A stretch of 64,000 nt of DNA from Gammaproteobacteria bacterium (lineage in GTDB: Bacteria > Pseudomonadota > Gammaproteobacteria > Arenicellales > JAANXG01). Below the pieces are notes generated by a model, which saw only the letters and a program-made list of their open reading frames with translations, was not told the origin of the DNA and ran no database searches. The stretch spans positions 62,001 through 126,000 of the forward strand of contig JAHEKE010000004.1 in NCBI GenBank assembly GCA_024638505.1, in the 5' to 3' direction. Shown piece by piece: positions 17,319 to 26,341 of this stretch (position 1 is its first letter; the number at the start of each line of letters is the position of its first letter). A program made the position numbers and the translations under genes.

Positions 17319-18682
17319 GGATTTACATACTAGGCGTATGTGGAACCTTCATGGGAGGTGTGGCCAGGATCGCTGCTGAACAGGGGCACCAGGTTGCCGG
17401 CGCCGACGCTAATGTCTACCCTCCAATGAGCATCCAACTGGAGCAGCTCGGGATAGAGCTGCACGAAGGGTACCTGCCGGATAATATAAAGAAGTGGAAT
17501 CCGGATCTGGTTATCATTGGTAATGCGCTTTCCCGGGGTAATCCGGCGGTGGAATTCGTCTTGGATCGAGGACTTGCCTTTGCGTCTGGACCGCAGTGGA
17601 TGTTCGAGCGGGTTCTGCGGCACCGCTGGGTGCTTGCTGTAGCGGGTACGCATGGTAAGACAACCACCACCAGTGCTCTGTGCTGGTTACTCGAATATGC
17701 CGGGTATGAGCCTGGCTTCCTGGTGGGTGGGATCCCGGAGAACTTTGGTGTATCCGCCCGTTTGGGGCGTGATCCGTACTTTGTAATTGAAGCAGATGAA
17801 TATGACACCGCTTTTTTCGACAAGCGTTCAAAGTTTGTCCATTATCAGCCGCGCACATTGATACTCAATAACCTGGAGTACGATCATGCAGATATCTTTG
17901 ACACTATTGAGGAGATCAAAAAGCAGTTTCACCACCTGCTGCGCACAGTACCCGGTTCAGGCATGGTCATAATCAACGCCGACGATAAAACCATCGCGGA
18001 GGTTGTAGCGCAGGGCTGCTGGTCTAAGCAGGAGCATTTTTCAGTAATTGCCACGGCGCAATGGAGTGCACAACCAACGACAACAGATTTTTCAGAGTTT
18101 GATGTGCAACATAAGGGGGAAGAACCACAGCACATAACATCACCACTCATCGGTGTTTTCAATATGAGCAACATCCTTGCTGCCATCGCGGCAGCAAGCC
18201 ACGCCGGGGTCACCCTGGCAAAAGCGGCTGAAGCAATGCCGCATTTCAAATCAGTAAAAAGGCGTTTACAGTTGCTTGCAACAGTCAATAACGTACGCAT
18301 TTATGATGATTTTGCACACCACCCGACGGCAATCAGCCAGACGCTCAAAGCCTTGCGACAGCTGGTGGAAAACAAACGCATTATCTGCGTGTTAGAACCT
18401 CGATCGAATACCATGCTCTCAGGGAAGCACAAGCAGACGTTGCGCCGCGCATTTAACGATGCAGATCAGGTATATGTATATCAGCCAGAGGGTGCGAAAT
18501 GGAACATGGCAGTCCTTGCTGACCAAACCGTAACAGTCTGCCAATCGGTCGGCGAAATAATACGGCTACTCGTTTCGTCTTTAAAGCCGGATGACTATGT
18601 TGTCATCATGAGTAATGGTGGTTTCGATAATATCCATCAAAAACTAATCGACGCCTTGGATGTCACAGAGTTAACCAATTGA
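17315..18682 (+). CDS. mpl: UDP-N-acetylmuramate:L-alanyl-gamma-D-glutamyl-meso-diaminopimelate ligase
   Basis: 455 residues, the usual size. It is a Mur ligase: N-terminal UDP-binding domain beginning MRIYILGVCGTFMGGVA, the ATP loop AGTHGKTTTTSAL (about residues 109-121), EADEYDTAFFDKR (about 160-172) typical of Mpl rather than MurC, and the C-terminal domain with YDDFAHHPTAI (about 330) and EPRSNTM. Mpl re-attaches the recycled tripeptide to UDP-MurNAc in the cytoplasm. It is coupled to the upstream membrane-protein gene and followed 40 bases later by dsbA. Confidence 0.96.
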   Translation: MRIYILGVCGTFMGGVARIAAEQGHQVAGADANVYPPMSIQLEQLGIELHEGYLPDNIKKWNPDLVIIGNALSRGNPAVEFVLDRGLAFASGPQWMFERVLRHRWVLAVAGTHGKTTTTSALCWLLEYAGYEPGFLVGGIPENFGVSARLGRDPYFVIEADEYDTAFFDKRSKFVHYQPRTLILNNLEYDHADIFDTIEEIKKQFHHLLRTVPGSGMVIINADDKTIAEVVAQGCWSKQEHFSVIATAQWSAQPTTTDFSEFDVQHKGEEPQHITSPLIGVFNMSNILAAIAAASHAGVTLAKAAEAMPHFKSVKRRLQLLATVNNVRIYDDFAHHPTAISQTLKALRQLVENKRIICVLEPRSNTMLSGKHKQTLRRAFNDADQVYVYQPEGAKWNMAVLADQTVTVCQSVGEIIRLLVSSLKPDDYVVIMSNGGFDNIHQKLIDALDVTELTN

Positions 18683-18722
18683 GTCATATCGCGCCTCGAA
18701 CCATGAGTATCAGGAGAACGTA

Positions 18723-19403
18723 ATGAAAATAGCAGCAGTAGCGATGATCAGAAGCTGGATCCTACGCAGAAGTAAAATTTATGCAGTGTTTTGCATTATC
18801 ATCGGCACGCTGTTTCTTAGCCCAGTGCAGGCGGCAAAGTATGAGGAAGGCAAACACTATCAAGCACTGGCGCAAGCCCAACCTGTGCAAACGGGCAACA
18901 AAATAGAAGTGGCGGAGCTGTTTTGGTATCACTGCCCGCACTGCTTCGCGCTAGAACCAGTGCTGGAAGACTGGTTGGACAAAGCGAAACCGGAAAACGC
19001 AGAATACGTGCGCGTTCCAGGAATTTTTCGCAAATCGACCATATTCGATGCGCGCGTTTACTATACCCTGGAAGCATTGGGTGTGATTGACAAAATGCAC
19101 GCTGACATTTACCAGGAGATCCATGTGCGTAAAAATCCGTTTGCCAGCGTGGAGGATATAAGCGGGCTGCTGAAGAAACATGGCGTAAACGAGATCGATT
19201 TTAAAGCCGCATTCGAATCCTTTGCGGTGGATACGAAGGTAAAGCAGGCCCAACTAGCGTTTGAGCGGTATCAGGCGACGGGTGTCCCAACTATTGTGGT
19301 CGATGGAAAGTATCGAGCCACGGCATCTTCAGCCGGAGGACATCAGGAGCTGATGAATCTCACTAATTTTCTGGTAGAAAAAGCAGCTTTGGAACGTCAA
19401 TAA
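18723..19403 (+). CDS. dsbA: Thiol:disulfide interchange protein DsbA
   Basis: 226 residues. A long signal peptide ends near AQAA (about residue 38). The thioredoxin active site CPHC (Cys71, Cys74) is in FWYHCPHCFALEP, and the cis-proline loop is TGVPTIVVDG near 188-197. This is the periplasmic oxidase that puts disulfides into exported proteins and is itself reoxidised by DsbB (not in this window). GGAGAACGTA precedes the ATG; a second ATG seven codons later is possible. Many exported proteins here contain cysteine pairs (for example those at 32171 and 60517) and could be clients. Confidence 0.95.
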   Translation: MKIAAVAMIRSWILRRSKIYAVFCIIIGTLFLSPVQAAKYEEGKHYQALAQAQPVQTGNKIEVAELFWYHCPHCFALEPVLEDWLDKAKPENAEYVRVPGIFRKSTIFDARVYYTLEALGVIDKMHADIYQEIHVRKNPFASVEDISGLLKKHGVNEIDFKAAFESFAVDTKVKQAQLAFERYQATGVPTIVVDGKYRATASSAGGHQELMNLTNFLVEKAALERQ

Positions 19404-19579
19404 GCGAAATCGCTGCGGCTTACCTGCAAGCGCAATAGCCAAACGTCCGCTTAATCCGGCGCAGACGCAATTATACTCCGGTCGGGCTATGTTCAATTTG
19501 CGTGGACCGAGGTAAGCTTTTGTCCTTAAACTCTAACCAGATCAGTCTTTTCGACTAAAACCTAAACGGGAGGATAAAC

Positions 19580-19993
19580 GTGTCGAAATCAATCGAGTTG
19601 ATCGAGGGAATCGGCCCGAAGTACGGACAAAAATTACGTAGCATCGGATGCGGCAGCCCGGCCAGGCTGCTTAAAGACGGGGCAACCAGAAAAGGCCGGA
19701 AACAAATTGCCAGGGGCGCGAAAATTAGCGAGGCCATAGTCCTGCGCTGTGTCAACATGGCGGACCTTTTTCGAATCAAAGGGGTCGCGTCACAATACGC
19801 TGAGCTTCTGGAGGCGGCAGGTGTAGATACCGTAAAGGAGCTTCGCAAACGTAACGCTAAACATCTGCATCGAGCCATGCAGCAGACGAATGCGAAGAGG
19901 AAACGCATGATCGTGCGACAACTGCCAACGGAGGGAATGGTCTCGAACTGGATAGGCCAGGCGAAAAAACTCAAACCCGTCGTGACTTTTTAA
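19580..19993 (+). CDS. DUF4332-type helix-hairpin-helix protein
   Basis: 137 residues with a good ribosome binding site (GGGAGG, 8 bases away). The start IELIEGIGPKYGQKLRSIG is a helix-hairpin-helix of the DUF4332 family, and a second hairpin-like copy is at about 55-75 (DLFRIKGVASQYAELLEAAG). The rest is basic (about 90-137). Such folds bind DNA or RNA without sequence preference. No enzyme domain is attached. The next gene on the same strand, 220 bases on, is a HerA-like ATPase, but a functional tie is only a possibility. Confidence 0.8.
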   Translation: MSKSIELIEGIGPKYGQKLRSIGCGSPARLLKDGATRKGRKQIARGAKISEAIVLRCVNMADLFRIKGVASQYAELLEAAGVDTVKELRKRNAKHLHRAMQQTNAKRKRMIVRQLPTEGMVSNWIGQAKKLKPVVTF

Positions 19994-20213
19994 GAAATTA
20001 CCATTTGATGTGGCTCCGGCGCAGCTCTTAACTTTACCCCAGCGTGCCGTGATTCGGACTATCTAGACAAAGCCGGCGTAGTACCGCCTGAACAGGCATT
20101 TTTATGTCATTGCCAATGACAAGGCTGTTTATTGCAGCGATCGGCAGCGTTCGCTACCAGTTGAGATATTAGCAAGTGAGCTTTCAAAAGCGGTAAAAGC
20201 TAAGGAGACGTTG

Positions 20214-22649
20214 ATGGAAGACTTTGAAAAACTAAGCACATTTTACCTGGGGAAATCTTTCGACGTAGCAAAGGAAAAATTGAGCGACGAGCTGGTGCTG
20301 TACGATGCTAAAGATCTCAATACGCACGCGGTAATCATCGGCATGACGGGCAGCGGTAAGACCGGGCTGGGAATCGGCCTGTTGGAGGAAGCTGCGATCG
20401 ACAAAATTCCCGTTATTGCAATCGACCCCAAAGGTGACCTTGGCAATATCTTGCTGAGTTTCCCCGCGCTTAGGCCACAGGACTTCGAGCCCTGGGTCAA
20501 CTCAAGAGAGGCTGCCGACAAAGGCCGAACAACCGCAGAATATGCGCAGGATCAGGCCGAGCTGTGGCAAAAAGGTCTGGCGGAATGGGGGCAAAGCAAA
20601 GACCGGATAAAACGACTGCGTCAGGCGGTTGATATGGCGATATATACTCCGGGCAGTCTGGCAGGTATCCCAATATCGGTGCTGAAATCATTTAACGCCC
20701 CGCCACCCGAACTGCAGGAAGACGGGGATATGTATCGCGACCGTATTTCCTCGACCGCGACCAGCATTCTGGCGTTAATGAGTATCGATGCCGATCCGCT
20801 CACCAGTCGGGAACACATATTACTCTCCAACATCCTCAAGGAATGCTGGAACGAAGGCCGTAATCTTGATGTACCCGGCCTGATTACAGCTATACAGAAC
20901 CCACCTCTGGATAAAGTCGGGATTTTGGACATGGACTCGTTTTTCCCGCCCGAAGAAAGATTCAAACTCGCCATGCGCCTGAACAACCTTCTCGCCGCGC
21001 CAGGCTTTGATGTCTGGATGAAAGGAGAAAAACTTGACGCCGGGCGCTTGTTACACACTCCAACGGGTAAGCCGCGCATTTCGGTAATGTCAATCGCCCA
21101 TCTCTCCGATGCGGAGCGTATGTTCTTTGTCACCATGCTGCTCAACGAAGTGCTGAGCTGGATGCGCAGACAGCCCGGTACCGGCACGCTGCGGGCCATT
21201 GTGTACATGGACGAAATCTTCGGCTACATGCCGCCAACCGCCAATCCGCCCTCTAAACTGCTGCTGTTGACTCTGCTCAAGCAGGCTCGCGCCTATGGAC
21301 TGGGGTTGGTACTGGCAACGCAGAATCCGGTTGATCTGGACTACAAGGGCCTGTCGAATACGGGGACCTGGTTTATTGGCCGGCTGCAGACGGAGCGGGA
21401 TAAATCCAGGGTGATGGATGGTCTTGAAGGTGCCGCCGGCGCGGGCGAGTTTAATCGGCGTAGAATGGAGCAGACGTTGGCCGGCCTGGGCAAGAGAAGA
21501 TTTTTACTGCATAACGTGCACGAAACAAAGCAGGTGGTATTTCAAACCCGCTGGGTCATGTCTTATCTGGCCGGTCCGCTCACGCGAGACCAGATCAAAC
21601 TCCTTATGGGTGGCTACCAGAGCCCGGATGTTACACCTGAAGCGCACACTCTCCCGGCCACGGAGCAGCCCACTTCACCCAGACCTCTCGCTGGCACTGC
21701 ACCTGCTATTCCACCCGGCGTACCGCAATTGTTTCTTCCGGCCTCTGTAACAGGGGCAGACGCTGGTGAACTTGTTTACTACTCCCGTCTCTTGGGCGCC
21801 GCTGACGTTGTCTATACCTCGGCAAAGTACGGGGTCAACATGTCGAAAAGAATCGTGGCGCTGAACGAGTTCAAAGATGGCGCCGTGCCCATCGACTGGA
21901 CGCAAAGCGAAATTCTCGAACTTGACGTTGACCAACTTGAAACCGAGCCAATCGAAGGTGCTGGCTACGCGCAACTTAATAAAGCCGCGAGCAATACCAA
22001 GAACTACGGTAAGTGGGAGAAATCATTCAAGCGCTGGTTGCGCAATGAGCAGCCGCTGTCGCTGCTGTACAGTAAAAAATACAAAATGGCCTCCACACCG
22101 CAAGAACTAGAGGGTGATTTCAGAGCCCGTCTACAGACCGTTGCCCACGAGCAGCGAGATGTTGCTCTTGGCAAGCTGCGTAAAAAATACGATGCAAAAA
22201 TGGCTGTACAGGAGCGCAAGCTGCTGCGAGCCCAGCAGAAACTGGAGAAGGAGCACGCTGAAACCACGCAGAATAAATTGGACACCTACGTTTCGGTCGG
22301 CTCTGCCATTCTGGGCGCGTTCATGGGGCGAAAAAGACTGAGCGCGGGCACTACCAGCCGCATCGGTACCGCGATAAAGCGCGTGGGTCGCGTCGGCAAG
22401 CAGCGCGAAGATGTGCGCCACGTAAAAGAAGTGATTGCAGAAATAGAGGCGGACATGGACGAACTCAATGCTCAATTTGAGCAAGAAGTAGCAAAACTCG
22501 ACCTGGACTTTGACGCGCAAGCCGAGAAGCTCGATACGGTTCTGGTAAAAGCAACCTACACGAATGTGCATGTACATCTGGTCGGGCTAACCTGGTTGCC
22601 CTACAAGCAGAGTTCCGCCGGAGTGGCCGCCGCCTGGGAGAACGTTTAA
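20214..22649 (+). CDS. HerA-like ATPase with C-terminal coiled coil
   Basis: 811 residues from the ATG at 20214; AAGGAG six bases upstream decides this over the TTG at 20211. Walker A is GMTGSGKT (residues 43-50), followed by IAIDPKGDLGN. Walker B is AIVYMDEIFGY (about 335), and a glutamine-containing strand LVLATQNPVDLDYKGLSNTG (written in part) lies near 370-385. These are typical of the HerA/FtsK-type hexameric ATPases. Residues 600-760 are charged and repeat in heptads, a likely coiled coil (KLRKKYDAKMAVQERKLLRA). Related stand-alone proteins are widespread and uncharacterised. No nuclease gene (NurA, Sir2, HEPN) is next to it, so I do not call it a defence system. Confidence 0.82.
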   Translation: MEDFEKLSTFYLGKSFDVAKEKLSDELVLYDAKDLNTHAVIIGMTGSGKTGLGIGLLEEAAIDKIPVIAIDPKGDLGNILLSFPALRPQDFEPWVNSREAADKGRTTAEYAQDQAELWQKGLAEWGQSKDRIKRLRQAVDMAIYTPGSLAGIPISVLKSFNAPPPELQEDGDMYRDRISSTATSILALMSIDADPLTSREHILLSNILKECWNEGRNLDVPGLITAIQNPPLDKVGILDMDSFFPPEERFKLAMRLNNLLAAPGFDVWMKGEKLDAGRLLHTPTGKPRISVMSIAHLSDAERMFFVTMLLNEVLSWMRRQPGTGTLRAIVYMDEIFGYMPPTANPPSKLLLLTLLKQARAYGLGLVLATQNPVDLDYKGLSNTGTWFIGRLQTERDKSRVMDGLEGAAGAGEFNRRRMEQTLAGLGKRRFLLHNVHETKQVVFQTRWVMSYLAGPLTRDQIKLLMGGYQSPDVTPEAHTLPATEQPTSPRPLAGTAPAIPPGVPQLFLPASVTGADAGELVYYSRLLGAADVVYTSAKYGVNMSKRIVALNEFKDGAVPIDWTQSEILELDVDQLETEPIEGAGYAQLNKAASNTKNYGKWEKSFKRWLRNEQPLSLLYSKKYKMASTPQELEGDFRARLQTVAHEQRDVALGKLRKKYDAKMAVQERKLLRAQQKLEKEHAETTQNKLDTYVSVGSAILGAFMGRKRLSAGTTSRIGTAIKRVGRVGKQREDVRHVKEVIAEIEADMDELNAQFEQEVAKLDLDFDAQAEKLDTVLVKATYTNVHVHLVGLTWLPYKQSSAGVAAAWENV

Positions 22650-22665
22650 AAGCCCAGCTCGAGAT

Positions 22666-24054
22666 TTAAGGCGCCTGTTTGATCAAGCGGGTGTGGGGAT
22701 ACGCAGAGAACCAGCCGAACCAGAAAGCCCGATAAGCCGGAAGTCGGTGCAGCTTGACGCCGCTGCTGGATTCCAACGCGTCCTCGGTGACGGTCCATCG
22801 GCGGGATGCGATGTCAATCACGTCTGTGTTTCCATCCCAGGTTTTGAATTCAACGTCCCCTGATTCGTAAAGCCGATTGGCACCACTTCGATCAGTCAAC
22901 ACCACGAACCTGGTATTACCGATTCGATCCTGGTACAACGGATTGGCTGATAGAAAATCTGTTGAGATGGCCAGTGGTTTATCCGCATGGCCACTTAGCA
23001 TGACAGCGAAGATCTCCTGTTTGTTCTTAAGACGTGAATCCAGGGCGGGCACGTTGAACATAAGGTCGTCTGTAGCAAAATAATCTCTATAGGCCACGCC
23101 CTCTCCGTAGTCGCGGACGTGGCCGGTGGCAAGGGACAGGGCCAGTGTATGCGGGTGGCGACGACGCCATTCACCCCAGCTGGTGGTCACGACGCTTAAA
23201 TAATCCAGTTTGATGCCTTTACCTACGAGCGGACCGATTACCGGTTCCCCCCAAAGCGTGCTCCATAACGATTGGGTCTGCTGGTCATACATCAACTTAT
23301 TGGATCTATACAGAAACCCGCTGGTGCCCAGGCGGTGATTGGTCTCGCCCTGCTTAGTTTTATATAAGATAACTGTGCCGCATAAAGTACAGTACACACC
23401 GGCCACCGGCACACCCCCCACTTCATCAATAAACATTTCGTGCCAGGCCAGAATGCGCTGGGGGTAGGCGCGGGCATCACCATTTATTGAAATGCCGAAT
23501 ACCACATTGTCATCTTCCAGGTAAGTCGCCGCGGCCGCCTCGAGCATCGCCGGCGCACGCAGTGGTGGTATGCCGTCCTGGCGAACCCCTCCCCAGACCA
23601 CCTCGTCCAATCTGATCTCAGCCGGATGGCTCTCTTTAAAATAGTTACGAAAAGCCGGATCAATCAAACCATAGAGGCTGGCCTTGAACGCGGCGTAGCT
23701 GCGTTCACGCTGCTCCGGCTGATTCCACATCCACTGCAGCCACTTCTGTATATCGAATCCAAACTCCTGACCCGTTTTGTTGCGCAGCGTACGCAGCAGC
23801 CTGTGCGCAACGATCGGATTACGCGTAAGACGAATAGTTTCCAATGCCATCGGTACAAAACCGGGTGCCCATTCAGCCTCGATGGTATTGAGGGCTTGCT
23901 CAACGCTCTCCCGCTCTGCGCTGAACAGATTGATGAACTGCGCGGGGATGTCGACGGACGCCGCCTTGGCGTCCATTGCAATCAGCCCGGTAAAAGTGAT
24001 TAGATAGACAGATAAAAACGCTGCAGCCGGCCTTGTAACTATTGTGGTCGACAC
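22666..24054 (-). CDS. Secreted DUF3179 protein
   Basis: 462 residues, start GTG. A signal peptide is at about 1-31 (FLSVYLITFTGLIAMDAKA). Residues 35-145 form a helical region, and the DUF3179 domain runs from about 165 to 400: SINGDARAYPQRILAWHEM, PVAGVYCTLCGTVILYKT with a CxxC pair, GTSGFLYRSNKLMYDQQTQS and WGEPVIGPLVGKGIKL. The function of the family is unknown; the CTLC pair may bind metal or form a disulfide. It is read just after the YHS-domain gene (13 bases apart), so both secreted proteins probably share a transcript. Confidence 0.88.
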   Translation of the reverse strand: MSTTIVTRPAAAFLSVYLITFTGLIAMDAKAASVDIPAQFINLFSAERESVEQALNTIEAEWAPGFVPMALETIRLTRNPIVAHRLLRTLRNKTGQEFGFDIQKWLQWMWNQPEQRERSYAAFKASLYGLIDPAFRNYFKESHPAEIRLDEVVWGGVRQDGIPPLRAPAMLEAAAATYLEDDNVVFGISINGDARAYPQRILAWHEMFIDEVGGVPVAGVYCTLCGTVILYKTKQGETNHRLGTSGFLYRSNKLMYDQQTQSLWSTLWGEPVIGPLVGKGIKLDYLSVVTTSWGEWRRRHPHTLALSLATGHVRDYGEGVAYRDYFATDDLMFNVPALDSRLKNKQEIFAVMLSGHADKPLAISTDFLSANPLYQDRIGNTRFVVLTDRSGANRLYESGDVEFKTWDGNTDVIDIASRRWTVTEDALESSSGVKLHRLPAYRAFWFGWFSAYPHTRLIKQAP

Positions 24055-24067
24055 GTATTAACGACAG

Positions 24068-24511
24068 TCAGTTTCCGTTTAATACCTGCGGCCAGTTTTT
24101 ATCCGCAGCGGCGATACGGCCCGGCACATCCTCAAGCCATTTATTTTGCACCTCCAGGCTGTAGTTAAGGTAAAGCTTACCTTCAACAATGGTCCAGGCT
24201 TCGGGGAGGGTGCTGGCGGTATAGCCATTAGACACTGCGTAAGCACAGTATCCACCGTACTGCGGTGCATATCTCTCGGCGTCTTTTACGAATAGCGCCT
24301 GGTGCTCGGCGCTGGCAAATTTGTAAGTAGCGCCCTGCCACTCGAATGTGTACTGGTCCTGGCCCTTCATCGGCTTGCTCTGCGTAAAGTAGGCAACTGG
24401 ATCGTAACCCCTGATTGCCCCCTCACCGGTAGCGAACACAGGCGGTTTGGCAGCATAAGCCGTCGATAGCAGCATACCTGCTAGACAAACGAGTAACACC
24501 TTCTTAATCAT
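24068..24511 (-). CDS. Exported YHS-domain protein
   Basis: 147 residues with a signal peptide (LLVCLAGMLLSTAYA, cut near residue 20). The YHS-type segment is GAIRGYDPVAYFTQSKPMKG, then TFEWQGATYKFASAEHQALF and GGYCAYAVSNG. In this family the segment is linked to heavy-metal proteins, though the cysteine pattern here is limited to one Cys (in GGYCAY). The gene is the first of a pair with the DUF3179 gene. Function unknown; a metal or redox role in the periplasm is a guess based on the family. Confidence 0.88.
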   Translation of the reverse strand: MIKKVLLVCLAGMLLSTAYAAKPPVFATGEGAIRGYDPVAYFTQSKPMKGQDQYTFEWQGATYKFASAEHQALFVKDAERYAPQYGGYCAYAVSNGYTASTLPEAWTIVEGKLYLNYSLEVQNKWLEDVPGRIAAADKNWPQVLNGN

Positions 24512-24759
24512 GGCTCGTTACCTTGCCGGATGGTTCGGGTCTATTCGCTATCCGTTACCGCAGCGTCGAAAAATTACCTTAAGCGGGGCTGGTGCCCCAG
24601 CTTGGCCCGCTTGCTGCTTATGATATACCTTCTGTGGCAGCGCCGGAACTCCCGTAAGCATCCTTGCCTGCGGTTGCTCGGTCGAGGTGATAGAATCAAC
24701 AAAGTACCAGACGCGTAAACGAGTACCATTGTGGTGCTGGCAGAGGAGGCGTGACCTAA

Positions 24760-25029
24760 ATGTATGGCGAGAGATCTTTTTTTCCGATGCTGGGTGTCGG
24801 TGTCTTTTACATTATGTTCTGGATCGGCTTCGTGGTCGGCCACAATTTCGGACTGGCATGCGATGCGATACTGCTCACCGGACTGATTTTTGGCGCGGCA
24901 GGCAGCTACGGCATTGTCAAGCTTGAGAGTCTGAGTAAAGGCGAGCGCCGCCGGTCACGGCAAGCATCAAAAGTAAAGCCGACCTCGGACAGATTGCAGC
25001 ACGCTACCAAACCCGTCCTGCAGGCCTAA
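24760..25029 (+). CDS. Small membrane protein, unknown
   Basis: 89 residues. Two hydrophobic segments (about 8-30, FPMLGVGVFYIMFWIGFVVG, and 36-54) form a likely hairpin in the membrane, followed by a basic tail (KGERRRSRQASKVK). GGAGG lies ten bases before the ATG. No family was recognised. It reads against its neighbours on both sides, so it probably has its own promoter. Confidence 0.55.
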   Translation: MYGERSFFPMLGVGVFYIMFWIGFVVGHNFGLACDAILLTGLIFGAAGSYGIVKLESLSKGERRRSRQASKVKPTSDRLQHATKPVLQA

Positions 25030-25060
25030 CCTGCTGATTGCACCTTCGCCGCCGTTACAG

Positions 25061-25585
25061 TTATTCGGCAAGCTCGATCTCCGCTACACCCTTTAGCGTG
25101 GCCCGCATTTCGGTAATGGTCAACCAACCGCCTCCAGCCTCGCTGAGCATGCCCCACCTTGAACAAAACAGTTGAGTTACTTCAGGCTGGTCGGCTGAGG
25201 ATAGCTTCATGACGGTAGACAGCAAGCGGGCCGATCCGGCGCGCCCGGCGTACTGTACCTCCTGAGCGAACGCGTAGTCCCGCTGCCGGTAAGCCTCGGT
25301 AATGGTGAACGTGTCCGGCTTGATGCTGATAGCATCGCCAGCTTCCTCTGCGGAGCGGTCGATCACAAACCGGCAGTGAGGATTGATTACCGTGACATCT
25401 CTTCGCTCCAGCACCTGACCGCCTTGAATATAAATACGTTTATTGCCGCGCACCTTCACCTCTTGTTTGAGTTTCAGCAGCGAACCGGCGGGAGGAGTAA
25501 AAATTGGCACTCCACCTGTCGTGGCGCAACCACTTAATATGTAAACGTAAATGACTACAGCGCTGGCTAATCGAAGGTTAAACAT
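25061..25585 (-). CDS. Lipoprotein of unknown function
   Basis: 174 residues. The lipobox LSGC is at residues 18-21 (IYVYILSGCATTGG), so a lipid-anchored protein is expected. The mature part is mostly beta-rich, with a conserved-looking centre (ERRDVTVINPHCRFVIDRS) and two more cysteines (in PHCRF and LFCSRW) that could pair. Similar uncharacterised lipoproteins are common in marine Gammaproteobacteria; I do not recognise a function. Confidence 0.75.
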   Translation of the reverse strand: MFNLRLASAVVIYVYILSGCATTGGVPIFTPPAGSLLKLKQEVKVRGNKRIYIQGGQVLERRDVTVINPHCRFVIDRSAEEAGDAISIKPDTFTITEAYRQRDYAFAQEVQYAGRAGSARLLSTVMKLSSADQPEVTQLFCSRWGMLSEAGGGWLTITEMRATLKGVAEIELAE

Positions 25586-25717
25586 TTGCGAATCCCTTAG
25601 TTAAGACAACAAAGATCGTCTTGGTTAGAGTCAACCAAAACTTTTTACACTGCGTTATATTGGTAAAGTCGTTGTGAATGATTTGTGAATAGCCGCACGA
25701 TGGAGCCAAGTGTCAAG

Positions 25718-25748
25718 CGATCGCGCCCGATTCCTCTGGGCGCGATCG
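25718..25748. repeat. Perfect 11-base inverted repeat (strong hairpin)
   Basis: CGATCGCGCCC and its exact reverse complement GGGCGCGATCG are separated by a nine-base loop. It lies between the lipoprotein gene and the 3' end of the DoxX gene, both on the minus strand. No T-run follows on either strand, so it is not a simple rho-independent terminator. It may stabilise the 3' end of the doxX transcript or be a REP-like element. Confidence 0.6.
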
Positions 25749-25800
25749 TCGCGGGAGAGAGCCAAAAACTCCCTGGTCGCCGTGGCGGGTACTAACCCGT

Positions 25801-26235
25801 TTAGTGCGAGCCCGGCAGACTCTCCGGCGCTCTGAGTGTCCACCGCCGTGGCCAGGTCAGCCTGTACGACCCGGCCCCGAGCAAAGCCTGCACGACCGTC
25901 GCCAGCGTTAAAAAAGCAGGATACTCCCAGCCTCCACCTTGGTTGGTAAACAGCCAGCCGGCACCTGAATGGGTCCAGGTGGCGCCGAGCGAAATTAAAG
26001 CCAGTCCAATGGCTGCCAGGCGCACCTGCACACCCAGCATGAGCGCCAGTCCGCCGACAACTTCAGCGGAAAAGACGAGATAGGCGGTAAAAGCAGGAAG
26101 GCCCAGCGACGCAAAGAACTGAGCCGTCCCAGGTAGAGTAAACACCACCAGCTTGAGATAGACACTGTGTGCGAGGAAAACGGCGCCCAGCCCCAGCCGC
26201 AGTATGAGAGCCGCATAATCGCTCGATTTAGTCAT
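25801..26235 (-). CDS. DoxX-family membrane protein
   Basis: 144 residues with a near-perfect ribosome binding site (AGGAGG) before the ATG at 26235. Four hydrophobic segments occur at about 8-28, 42-68, 72-92 and 105-125. The start LILRLGLGAVFLAHSVYLKL and the glycine-rich EVVGGLALMLG are typical of the DoxX/YphA family of small membrane oxidoreductase subunits. It is divergent from a LysR regulator gene, with about 106 bases between starts, and that regulator most likely controls it. Confidence 0.88.
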   Translation of the reverse strand: MTKSSDYAALILRLGLGAVFLAHSVYLKLVVFTLPGTAQFFASLGLPAFTAYLVFSAEVVGGLALMLGVQVRLAAIGLALISLGATWTHSGAGWLFTNQGGGWEYPAFLTLATVVQALLGAGSYRLTWPRRWTLRAPESLPGSH

Positions 26236-26282
26236 GTAGACCTCCTGTTTTTGTTTGCAGACGTGATGAAGCGAGAATGCAT

Positions 26283-26341
26283 GTTGCGTTTATGCAAAAC
26301 AATACCTAATATTTGCAAAAATAATTTGCATTTTTGCAAAA
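26283..26341. promoter_or_regulatory. Repeated TGCAAA motifs between doxX and the LysR gene
   Basis: The divergent region holds at least four TTTGCA/TGCAAA-type words in both orientations within about 60 bases, in a markedly AT-rich stretch. They end right at the ATG of the LysR gene. They look like multiple contacts for a LysR dimer pair, but the exact operator cannot be fixed by eye. Confidence 0.5.

Noticed and set aside
20214-22649. The HerA-like ATPase as a phage-defence system
   Set aside because: No NurA, Sir2, HEPN, or other effector gene is adjacent; the gene is flanked by DUF4332 and DUF3179 genes.
25655-25843. A 62-codon frame on the minus strand
   Set aside because: It overlaps the doxX end and the hairpin at 25718-25748, has no ribosome binding site and no protein-like sequence.
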